Assembly: GCA_964580585.1 (NCBI GenBank)
Contig: CAZOKZ010000005.1
Span: 55,859-119,858 of the forward strand
DNA: 64,000 nt
Reading direction: 5' to 3'
Source: CAZOKZ01 sp964580585
GTDB taxonomy: Bacteria; Sumerlaeota; Sumerlaeia; SLMS01; JAHLLQ01
Made by a program: the position numbers and the translations under genes. Of the stretch, positions 18,548 through 25,351 are shown one piece after another; within the stretch, counting starts at the first letter, position 1, and each line of letters starts with the position of its first letter. The notes under the pieces are model-generated. The model worked only from the letters and a program-made list of their open reading frames with translations, searched no databases and was not told the DNA's origin.

Positions 18548-18612
18548 CTAAGGGAGAACGGGCGTCTCGCCCGTTTTAAATATCCCTTGAACGGGCAGGA
18601 TGCCCGTTCTCC
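18548..18612. repeat. Two tandem ACGGGC hairpins
   Basis: Two short hairpins share the AGAACGGGC arm: ACGGGCG-tct-CGCCCGT (18558-18574) and AACGGGCA-gga-TGCCCGTT (18590-18608). They are preceded by the small palindrome CCCTAAGGG. They lie 30-90 bp before the ispG start. The shape resembles dispersed REP-like or regulatory hairpins; no coding content is seen. Confidence 0.6.
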
Positions 18613-18639
18613 TTTTATTCCGCAGGAGATCGACCCTCT

Positions 18640-19803
18640 ATGTCCGTTGTTCGTCGTAAAACTCGCCCCGTCAAGGTTGGCAACGTCGTGATTGGCGGCG
18701 GCGCGCCCGTCAGCGTCCAGACCATGACGAAAACCGACACGCGCAATGTCGAGGCCACGCTGGCTCAATTGCATGAATTGGCCGCCACGGGCGTCGATAT
18801 CGTGCGCCTTGCGTGCCCCGACGAAAAAGCCGCGTTGGCGTTCGGCCCCATCATGCGCGAAACCCCCGTACCGATCATTGCCGACATTCATTTCGATTAT
18901 CGGATGGCGCTGCTGGTGCTCGACGCGGGCGTGGACGGCATTCGGTTGAACCCCGGGAACCTGGCGCGGCGCGACAAATTGCCCGAAATCGTGGCGCGGT
19001 GTCGCGAACGCGCGATTCCGATTCGCATCGGCGTGAACAATGGGTCGCTCTCGATGCCGTTGCGCAAGAAAGTCTTCGCCGGCGAAATGGAAACCTACAC
19101 CGCGATGGCCGAAAGCGCGCTCGAACACATCCGACTGCTCGAAGATCTGGACTACAACGAGATCAAAATTTCGCTCAAGGCCTCGGACATCGATACGACG
19201 GTGCGGGCGTATCGCGCCTTGGCACCCCGGTGCGAATACCCGTTCCACGTGGGGCTCACCGAAGCGGGCACGGTGCGTACGGGCACGATCAAGTCGTCGG
19301 TGGCGATCGGGATGTTGGCGCACGAAGGGCTGTGCGACACGATCCGCGTTTCGCTGACGGGCGATTCAAAGGAAGAAGTGTTTGTCGGTCAGAAGCTGCT
19401 GCAATTCGTCGGGCTGCGCGACGCGGGACCGAACCTGATTTCGTGTCCGAGCTGTGGCCGCGTCGAGATCGCGCTGGAAAAAGCCGCCCTCGAAGTCGAA
19501 GAACGTCTGCGCGATTACGCCGCCGAAAACATCAACGTGTCCGTGATGGGTTGCGTCGTGAACGGCCCGGGCGAAGGCCAGATTTCCGATTTCGGCATCG
19601 CGGGCGGTCGCGGCCAGGGCGTAATTTACCGCCTCGGCAAAGTGCTGAAAAAATGCAAGGAAGAGGAAATGGTCGATGAGCTGTTCAATGCCATCGATGC
19701 GTGGATTGCCGCCGGTCGCCCGCGTGAGGAAGTCGATCCGGAAATTTACGAGCAGGTGATGAACTCCAAGCCCATGAACGAAACGGCAGAGGCGGAAGTG
19801 TGA
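18640..19803 (+). CDS. ispG: 4-hydroxy-3-methylbut-2-en-1-yl diphosphate synthase
   Basis: A 387-residue IspG (GcpE), the 4Fe-4S enzyme of the MEP isoprenoid pathway that reductively opens MEcPP to HMBPP. The start has a good AGGAG at about 18625. Family markers: VGNVVIGGGAPVSVQTMT, GIRLNPGN, FHVGLTEAG, and the cluster ligands ISCPSCGR plus the later GCVVNGPGEG. Length is that of the short bacterial form, without the plant-type insert. It is very GC-rich (40 of 60 bases in the line at 19261), in contrast to the AT-rich gene that follows 33 bp later. Confidence 0.97.
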   Translation: MSVVRRKTRPVKVGNVVIGGGAPVSVQTMTKTDTRNVEATLAQLHELAATGVDIVRLACPDEKAALAFGPIMRETPVPIIADIHFDYRMALLVLDAGVDGIRLNPGNLARRDKLPEIVARCRERAIPIRIGVNNGSLSMPLRKKVFAGEMETYTAMAESALEHIRLLEDLDYNEIKISLKASDIDTTVRAYRALAPRCEYPFHVGLTEAGTVRTGTIKSSVAIGMLAHEGLCDTIRVSLTGDSKEEVFVGQKLLQFVGLRDAGPNLISCPSCGRVEIALEKAALEVEERLRDYAAENINVSVMGCVVNGPGEGQISDFGIAGGRGQGVIYRLGKVLKKCKEEEMVDELFNAIDAWIAAGRPREEVDPEIYEQVMNSKPMNETAEAEV

Positions 19804-19810
19804 GTTGTTA

Positions 19811-19840
19811 AAAGGATGAAGGATGAGGGTGGAGGGATGA
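19811..19840. repeat. Left 30-bp inverted repeat of DUF4291 element
   Basis: AAAGGATGAAGGATGAGGG followed by TGGAGGGATGA. It matches the reverse complement of 20497-20526 at 28 of 30 positions. The repeat lies 7 bp after the ispG stop, and its last four bases include the start codon of the enclosed gene. Confidence 0.8.
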
Positions 19841-20475
19841 AATTACAAACGACGCAATATCTTGAACAACAAGCGTGTTGGCCTCAGACCGGTAAGCATA
19901 TCCTGGCTCAGCACGACAATTCATCGATCATTGTTTACCAAGCATTTCGTCCCTCCATTGTAAATTATGCCTTAGCGCACGGTCGATTTGGCGGTGATTT
20001 TAGTTTTACGCGGATGAGTTGGATCAAACCGAACTTTCTTTGGATGATGTATCGGTGCGGTTGGTGCGAAAAAGAGGAGCAGAAACGGGTTTTGGCTATA
20101 CGATTGAGCGTTGAATTTTTCGATTGGTTACTCTCGCAGGCCGTCAAATCCACTTTTGATGCCACGCAGTTTGACACTCAAGAAGAATGGAAATCGGCAC
20201 TTCAACAATCGTGTGTTCGACTGCAATGGGACCCCGATCATGATCCTTTAGGCGGAAAGCTGCCTCGAAAAGCAATCCAGTTGGGTCTTCGAGGCGAAGC
20301 TCTACGTCGTTATGGGCAGGAAGAGGCTTTAGAAATTTCAGATATTACTTCTTTCGTTGAGGAACAACGGTTGAATATAAAAAATACAACGGCTTTGCTT
20401 ACTCCTTTGGAATCTGTTTACACTCCTCGAGATAAAGCGGCGATTGGTTGTATTGGATTGGATGCTATTGCGTGA
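19837..20475 (+). CDS. DUF4291 family protein in an inverted-repeat cassette
   Basis: A 212-residue DUF4291 protein. Typical stretches are YQAFRPSIVNYALAHGRFGG, FTRMSWIKPNFLWMMYRCGW and the C-terminal IQLGLRGEALRRYG. The biochemical role of the family is unknown; it is soluble, without signal or membrane segment. I chose the ATG at 19837 over 19816 because homologous sequence begins there and GAGGG (19825-19829) is well placed. The gene is AT-rich (lines at 19921 and 20341 have 25 and 20 G+C of 60) against a GC-rich neighbourhood, and is enclosed by 30-bp inverted repeats, which points to recent insertion. Its stop overlaps the GTG start of the next gene (GTGA). Confidence 0.85.
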   Translation: MKLQTTQYLEQQACWPQTGKHILAQHDNSSIIVYQAFRPSIVNYALAHGRFGGDFSFTRMSWIKPNFLWMMYRCGWCEKEEQKRVLAIRLSVEFFDWLLSQAVKSTFDATQFDTQEEWKSALQQSCVRLQWDPDHDPLGGKLPRKAIQLGLRGEALRRYGQEEALEISDITSFVEEQRLNIKNTTALLTPLESVYTPRDKAAIGCIGLDAIA

Positions 20476-21134
20476 TTCGAATAAGTTTAAATCGCCTCAT
20501 CCCTCATCCCTCATCCTTCATCCTTTCTCTTTGCGTTCTCCTTCTATCCGGTTGTTCCGGCCCGCTGGTCAGCGACCCGGACGCGGTACCTCAAGCGATC
20601 GTAAAGGATGGTGTGGATGCGCGCAACGCGTCGGTGAAGCCGCGTCGGGCGCCGATTGCCGTGGGCGAGTTGATTCCGCGCTTGATTCTCTCCGACCAGA
20701 AAGGCGTCGATGTTTCAACGCACGAGGTCGTGGCGTCGGGCGATGCGGTGTTGGTGTTTTTTCCGGGGGCGGATGCTCCGGAGGCGCGGGCGCTTTTTCA
20801 GTGGGTACGCGAAATGCGTCAGATGGCTGCCGGGCGGCGGTGCGAAATTTTGTTGGTCACGCCGGATTCGGCGGAACGCAACGCCATGATTGCCAAGGCC
20901 GAAGATTTGCATGTGGCGATGTTGACCGATCCGTCCGGTTGGGCGGCGCGAGCATTCGGGTTGATTCCTACGCCGCGCGACACGCAAGTGGGTCGAACGT
21001 GGAGCGTTGTTCTGGGTCGGGAAGGTCGCGTGATGGCGGTTCGGCCCGGTTTGATGCCCGTGACGGATTTGATTACAACCCTTGAGGTTCGGCCTTCGGG
21101 CGACGATTTCGGGGCGCTTGACTTAATGTGGTGA
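20472..21134 (+). CDS. Thioredoxin-fold lipoprotein lacking catalytic cysteine
   Basis: A 220-residue lipoprotein from the GTG at 20472, which overlaps the DUF4291 stop by 4 nt. The signal reads MIRISLNRLIPHPSSFILSL and then CVLLLSGC (lipobox); residues IPHPSSFILS are encoded by the inverted repeat of the upstream cassette, so the present N-terminus is a fusion product. The mature part has the AhpC/TlpA fold pattern (PRLILSDQKG, VLVFFPGADAPEA, ILLVTPDSAERN, AMLTDPSGWAARAFG, WSVVLGREGRV), but the peroxidatic Cys position reads FPGADAP without cysteine. It may be a binding or structural relative rather than a peroxidase. Confidence 0.75.
   Translation: MIRISLNRLIPHPSSFILSLCVLLLSGCSGPLVSDPDAVPQAIVKDGVDARNASVKPRRAPIAVGELIPRLILSDQKGVDVSTHEVVASGDAVLVFFPGADAPEARALFQWVREMRQMAAGRRCEILLVTPDSAERNAMIAKAEDLHVAMLTDPSGWAARAFGLIPTPRDTQVGRTWSVVLGREGRVMAVRPGLMPVTDLITTLEVRPSGDDFGALDLMW
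20497..20526. repeat. Right 30-bp inverted repeat of DUF4291 element
   Basis: Reverse complement of the repeat at 19811-19840 with two differences; the unit CTCATCC is repeated three times. The whole element is 716 bp from outer edge to outer edge. No target-site duplication is visible. The repeat is translated as part of the signal peptide of the following lipoprotein. Confidence 0.8.
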
Positions 21135-21174
21135 AACCGCGCATTTGGCGCGAGATCGGAAGGGGATTACACAC

Positions 21175-21888
21175 ATGAAAATTCGATTTATTCCCATGGT
21201 GATGTTGTTTTTGACGATGGTGTTGGCGACTTCGTGCGTCAACGCGGTGAAATTCGAGCAACATTCACCTTACCAAGTGAAAGCAAAGATCGACAAGCCG
21301 CTGTTGCTGGTGGTGCCGGATTCGACTGACGTGAATTTTTTTCCGGCTTCGACGGGAAAATTTCTCACGCGGAAGAAATACAACATTTACTATGCTCAGG
21401 CAATTAAGCACGAAACGGTGGCGCGATTTCAAAATATGTTTTCGGCGATCAACGTGGTGACCGAATCGCAGTTCGACGAAATTCAGGGAATAGAACCAGA
21501 GGTAAAGGCCGGAAACGCAGACGAGGAGAAAGTCGAAGAACTCGATGAATTTGAGGCTGAACAGGCCGAATTGATCAAAGAAATCGATTTTTTGCCGACC
21601 ATTGTTCACGAGCAGAATGGCTATGTTCTGCACTACAAGCGCATTCTGTTCACGATGCGGGATTTGAAACCCACGTATATGGTCGAGTTGGAATTTTGGA
21701 ACCGCGAAACGGGGCAGGTACTGCTGGATGGTAAGTTGCGCGCTTCGGGACAAGTCACTGAACGCCGCGAAGATCAGAAGTTAATGAATGAGCAACTGGT
21801 CGTTTCCGTAACCAGCGCCTGTACGAATTTGCTGCTGAACTTACGCGACAATGTCGCCGAAGTTTTAAAGTCATCGCCCGAAAAATGA
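21175..21888 (+). CDS. Predicted lipoprotein of unknown function
   Basis: A 237-residue protein with signal MKIRFIPMVMLFLTMVLATS and a lipobox cysteine (ATSCVN). The ATG at 21175 follows GGAAGGGG at a usable distance; an open frame upstream is not signal-like. The mature region has a highly acidic linker (about residues 110-140, EEKVEELDEFEAEQAELIKE) and a C-terminal alpha/beta part with repeated beta pattern (NGYVLHYKRILFTMRD, YMVELEFWNRETG). I do not recognise a family; the layout is like small periplasmic proteins of the LptE/DUF4136 type. It is coupled to the pseudouridine synthase by an ATGA overlap. Confidence 0.7.
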   Translation: MKIRFIPMVMLFLTMVLATSCVNAVKFEQHSPYQVKAKIDKPLLLVVPDSTDVNFFPASTGKFLTRKKYNIYYAQAIKHETVARFQNMFSAINVVTESQFDEIQGIEPEVKAGNADEEKVEELDEFEAEQAELIKEIDFLPTIVHEQNGYVLHYKRILFTMRDLKPTYMVELEFWNRETGQVLLDGKLRASGQVTERREDQKLMNEQLVVSVTSACTNLLLNLRDNVAEVLKSSPEK

Positions 21889-22913
21889 CCGACTCCGACG
21901 TTCAATCAGGTCACCAGGAACACATCGATGTGCCCGAAGATGCGACGGGTATGCGGCTCGATACGTTTTTAGGCCGACGACAAAATGTGCATAGCCGTAC
22001 GTTTTTCCAACAACTGATCAAGGACGGAAAAGTTGCCGTCAACGACGCGCCCGCGAAACCGAGCCAGACACTGGAGGGTGGCGAACGCGTCGTGGTACAT
22101 TTTCCACCGCCGGAAGATCCCTGGCCTCAGCCGCAGGATCTGCCGATTTCCATTTTGCACGAAGACGATCAAATCATCGTGGTGAATAAAGCCGCCGGGA
22201 TGATTGTGCATCCTGCGTCGGGCAACCCGGACGGTACGTTGGTCAACGCGTTGCTTCATCATTGTCCCGATTTGCCCGGCATCAACGGGGTAAAACGTCC
22301 CGGGTTAGTACATCGATTGGATCGCGACACCACGGGCGTGATGGTGGTGGCAAAAACCGATCGCGCGATGCGGATTCTTTCGAATCAAATCAAGGACCGT
22401 CGGATGTCGCGCCTTTACGTGGCGCTGATCATTGGCGATCCGTCGTGGGATGAAACCACCGTAGATGCAGCAATCGGTCGCCACGAAACGATGCGGGTCA
22501 AACGATCCGTCGATGGGGTGGGAGCCAAGGACGCGCGCACGCATTTTCGAGTAATGGCTCGCGCGCACGGATTTACGTTGCTGCGGTGCCAGCTTTCCAC
22601 TGGTCGCACGCACCAGATTCGTGTGCATTGCGCCCACATTGGAATGCCCATCGCCGGGGATGAAATTTACGGCGGCACCGTTACACGAGCGGTCGAAAAA
22701 CTGCGCCACGTAGAATCCAAACTACGCGCTGTATTTCAGAACTTAAACCGACCGTTTTTACACGCGCGTTTGCTCAAGCTGCAACATCCCGACGATGGCA
22801 AATGGTTCGCGTTTACCGCTCCTTTGCCGCAAGATTTAACAAAGGTTGTTAATATCTTAATGCCGGAATTAGACGTGGAAGAGTTGTTAAGGAAAAATTA
22901 TGAAGGGGATTAA
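21885..22913 (+). CDS. rluD: RluD-family 23S rRNA pseudouridine synthase
   Basis: A 342-residue enzyme with an N-terminal S4 RNA-binding domain (RLDTFLGRRQ, SRTFFQQLIKDGKVAVND) and a RluA-type catalytic domain. The catalytic Asp146 is in HRLDRDTTGVMVVAK; STGRTHQIRVH and IAGDEIYGG complete the active site. S4 plus this motif order suits RluD (helix 69), but RluC cannot be excluded. It starts in the stop codon of the upstream lipoprotein gene and ends overlapping by 4 nt the convergent nuclease-like gene. Confidence 0.92.
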   Translation: MTDSDVQSGHQEHIDVPEDATGMRLDTFLGRRQNVHSRTFFQQLIKDGKVAVNDAPAKPSQTLEGGERVVVHFPPPEDPWPQPQDLPISILHEDDQIIVVNKAAGMIVHPASGNPDGTLVNALLHHCPDLPGINGVKRPGLVHRLDRDTTGVMVVAKTDRAMRILSNQIKDRRMSRLYVALIIGDPSWDETTVDAAIGRHETMRVKRSVDGVGAKDARTHFRVMARAHGFTLLRCQLSTGRTHQIRVHCAHIGMPIAGDEIYGGTVTRAVEKLRHVESKLRAVFQNLNRPFLHARLLKLQHPDDGKWFAFTAPLPQDLTKVVNILMPELDVEELLRKNYEGD

Positions 22914-23485
22914 CTTGATCTACTAAAGATGACAGGATCATCATGATACCGAGTTTCTGCATGGAGTTCAAGATAGCATCCTCTTAGTTCTGGATATTCC
23001 GAAGCAAAGTCAGGCGTTAATTTATTCCGATCATTAATATTTGTTTCTGCATGTACACCCGCCCATACGAACAACACGTTTTTCGATAAAGTATATTGCG
23101 TTCTTTCGGAAACATTTCCTCGGTATCGTATATTATTCATGACAATGCGATCTCGGTTTTCTGCTAAGGTTGCCAGACTTTCGATATCTTTATGATAGTT
23201 TGGTTTTCCGCGCGGGCTATACTTAATTTCTATCACACCAATAACCATTGTATGATGGGTAATCACGAAATCCGGTCTGATAATTTTGCGACACCCATCG
23301 ATTTTTACACGGATACCTGGTTCAATAAACAAACGCCTATTATCATTTAACTTTTTACTGATATGCGACCATAATGATGCCTGTAAACTGCGTTCGGAAT
23401 TGATGCGCTGCTTACAGTAATCAGCGATGATGCATTCTTCCCAAGCATCACTTATTAATGTTCTTAGTAGTTTTCTTTTATTCAT
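22910..23485 (-). CDS. PD-(D/E)xK nuclease-like protein, AT-rich
   Basis: A 191-residue protein of unknown family. It has the core of a PD-(D/E)xK nuclease: an upstream acidic residue (LFIEPGIRV), IRPDFVITHH, then GVIEIKYSP (E-x-K), the arrangement used by restriction and repair nucleases and by many small accessory proteins. The N-terminal half is helical and basic. Base composition (lines 23041 and 23101: 25 and 22 G+C of 60) differs sharply from both neighbours, so horizontal acquisition is likely. No methyltransferase or toxin partner is adjacent. Its stop overlaps rluD's stop by 4 nt in convergent orientation. Confidence 0.7.
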   Translation of the reverse strand: MNKRKLLRTLISDAWEECIIADYCKQRINSERSLQASLWSHISKKLNDNRRLFIEPGIRVKIDGCRKIIRPDFVITHHTMVIGVIEIKYSPRGKPNYHKDIESLATLAENRDRIVMNNIRYRGNVSERTQYTLSKNVLFVWAGVHAETNINDRNKLTPDFASEYPELRGCYLELHAETRYHDDPVIFSRSS

Positions 23486-23495
23486 TTTTCTCCCC

Positions 23496-24290
23496 TCACA
23501 CCCCCAACATCTCCACCACGCGCTCCCGTGTTTTTGCCGCGAGTTGTTTGCGGTTCAGGCCTTCGGGTTTGATGGGAGTACCGAATGTGACGTGGCATTG
23601 CACGCCGCGAAATCCGACGAATCGCCACAGGTGAGGACCGAAGGTGTGCTCGGGACGCCAGTAGGCGATTTCCTCGCCGATGTTCACGCGTGGGTTTTCG
23701 CACTGCCAGCGTATCGCCACCGGTACGATCACCGCGCGGGTGTCGATCACCGGTTGCACAAGCGATGGCATGAAGGGCAGCACTTTGTCGCCTGCGGTCG
23801 AGGTGCCTTCCAAAAAGACGCACAGTGTATCGCCATCAGAAAGTCGCTCGCGCAATCGCTCGACAACGCCGACAAGACCGCGGTCGCTTTGTTGGCGTGA
23901 AACGAAAACCTGTTGGCTGTGGCCGACGAGCCATTTGACGAACGGCCAGTCTTGCAGTTCGGCTTTGGGCATGAAGAAACAACGTGTTGCCGCGCCCATG
24001 GCCCAGATATCGCCGTACCCCAAGTGGTTCGGAGCAAGCAACGCACCGCGCGGCGGTTGAGGACCATCGACGGTGAGGCGAATGCCCGCTAATCGGGCGC
24101 TCCACCTGCACCACCAATGTGTCCAGCCGAGCGCGTGCACGAGGCGATGCTTAGGATCGCGGCGCGAGATGACATCGCACAGTAAAATAAGTTCGGTGAT
24201 AAACGCCAGGGCAAGCAGCGCCACAATGCGCATCAATGCCAGCAAGTGATTCGTGCGAGCGGAAGTTTTGGGAGCGGATGAGGCAGTCAA
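23496..24290 (-). CDS. olsA: OlsA/PlsC-type acyltransferase
   Basis: A 264-residue membrane-associated acyltransferase of the PlsC fold. An N-terminal hydrophobic segment (LALMRIVALLALAFITELIL) precedes the catalytic H-x4-D motif (APNHLGYGDIW) and the acceptor-binding CVFLEGTST, a variant of FPEGTR. Proline-rich VPVAIRW follows. On its own it would be called 1-acyl-glycerol-3-phosphate acyltransferase, but it is downstream of an OlsB-like N-acyltransferase in the same direction, the arrangement of ornithine- (olsBA) and glycine-lipid (glsBA) loci, where this enzyme O-acylates the lyso-aminolipid. A 166-bp gap with a repeat separates the two genes. Confidence 0.85.
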   Translation of the reverse strand: MTASSAPKTSARTNHLLALMRIVALLALAFITELILLCDVISRRDPKHRLVHALGWTHWWCRWSARLAGIRLTVDGPQPPRGALLAPNHLGYGDIWAMGAATRCFFMPKAELQDWPFVKWLVGHSQQVFVSRQQSDRGLVGVVERLRERLSDGDTLCVFLEGTSTAGDKVLPFMPSLVQPVIDTRAVIVPVAIRWQCENPRVNIGEEIAYWRPEHTFGPHLWRFVGFRGVQCHVTFGTPIKPEGLNRKQLAAKTRERVVEMLGV

Positions 24291-24380
24291 GGCGGGTTCA
24301 ATTCGTTAATAGAAGATCTCGGTATGGCACGCGCACTTCACAACGCGCCACCACACGGTGATCGCGCAATCGAAGATTCA

Positions 24381-24451
24381 GCCACGGAAGTCACGGATTG
24401 CACGGAAAAGTGTTCTTTGCGTTTCTTTGCGGCTTCGCGCCTTTGCGGTGA
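24381..24451. repeat. CCACGGA-type intergenic repeat, copy 2
   Basis: GCCACGGAAGTCACGGATTG with a third CACGGA, then TTCTTTGCGGCTTCGCGCCT and TTGCGGTG, a degenerate copy of the element at 18422-18482. It occupies the gap between the OlsB-like and OlsA-like genes and ends at the olsB stop codon. Confidence 0.55.
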
Positions 24452-24456
24452 ATCTT

Positions 24457-25302
24457 TTACCGCATTGCTTCCAGCGCCGACATGGTGACTTGTGTGCCGT
24501 CCATCAGGATCAGGAAGTCCACGGTTCCGAATGCGCGGTCGAGCGCGGGGACGGAGATGACTTTGCAGCCGAGACGCATGTAAACGCTGAAGAGTTTGGG
24601 CAGTTTGATGGCGTCGCCAATGGCGGGATCGAATTCGCGTTCGGGCGATCCGCACGAATAATTTTCATGCGCGGGCAGCATCAAATCGGGGTGCAGGTAG
24701 TTTTGTTTGCGGATCGTTTTCATCGCACGCCAGCCGTCGTCGGGGTCGATGCTGGTCAGCGAGCAGCAACCGAACAAAAACCGCTGTTCGTGCATGAGAA
24801 CAAAGGTGCGAATGCCTTGCCACAGCATCATCAGCGTGGCGGGCGAACGGTGTTCTTTGGCGATGCAGGCGCGGCCGCATTCGACAGCGCTGTAGAAATA
24901 CGGTTCCAGCGCGGTCAGATCGTATTCTTCGCCCGAATACACACCGAAATGCGAAAGCGCGTGCGCCATTGTCTGAAGCCGGTAAGTGCCAACGGCACGT
25001 TCGGTTTCGCGGTCGAGAATTACAAGGTGGGTCATCTGCTGGTCGAAGGTATCTTCGTCTAAACCGGTGTGGGTGGACGCCGAAAGCCCTTCGCCGAGTT
25101 CAAGGTTGAAGACTTCGTAGCGCAAACGCAGGGCGGCCTGAATGGTGCGCGTCGAGTTTGCGAATCCAACGATATAACGAGGATGCGATACGCCGGGAAG
25201 CGCGAGCAGATCGATTTTCTCACGCCGGGTCTTCAAATCGGACACCGCATGAATGGGTTCGATCACCAAAGGGTCGCGTAATTTAATGGAAGCTGGGTTC
25301 AT
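24457..25302 (-). CDS. olsB: OlsB-like acyl-ACP:amino acid N-acyltransferase
   Basis: A 281-residue GNAT-like enzyme of the OlsB/haemolysin group (Acetyltransf_5). Recognisable parts: ALRLRYEVFNLELGEGL, LDEDTFDQQMTHLVILDR, VGTYRLQ, ECGRACIAKEHRSPATLMML and the GCCSLTSIDP block. OlsB attaches a 3-hydroxyacyl chain from acyl-ACP to the alpha-amine of ornithine, giving lyso-ornithine lipid; the Bacteroides relative GlsB uses glycine, and the sequence does not fix the amino acid. It is third in an operon after a TANGO2-type and a DedA/ATP-grasp gene (50-bp gap). Confidence 0.85.
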   Translation of the reverse strand: MNPASIKLRDPLVIEPIHAVSDLKTRREKIDLLALPGVSHPRYIVGFANSTRTIQAALRLRYEVFNLELGEGLSASTHTGLDEDTFDQQMTHLVILDRETERAVGTYRLQTMAHALSHFGVYSGEEYDLTALEPYFYSAVECGRACIAKEHRSPATLMMLWQGIRTFVLMHEQRFLFGCCSLTSIDPDDGWRAMKTIRKQNYLHPDLMLPAHENYSCGSPEREFDPAIGDAIKLPKLFSVYMRLGCKVISVPALDRAFGTVDFLILMDGTQVTMSALEAMR

Positions 25303-25351
25303 AAGTTGGACCTCTTCCGAAGAAGACCGTCCGCGAGGTGTTAAGGGTTGT

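Noticed and set aside
19811..20526. DUF4291 unit as an insertion sequence
   Set aside because: No transposase gene, no DDE or HUH motif and no target-site duplication are visible; it is kept only as a non-autonomous cassette candidate.
24338..24655. Small minus-strand gene between the two acyltransferase genes
   Set aside because: The frame overlaps the olsB end out of phase, covers the CCACGGA repeat and encodes Arg-rich low-quality sequence.
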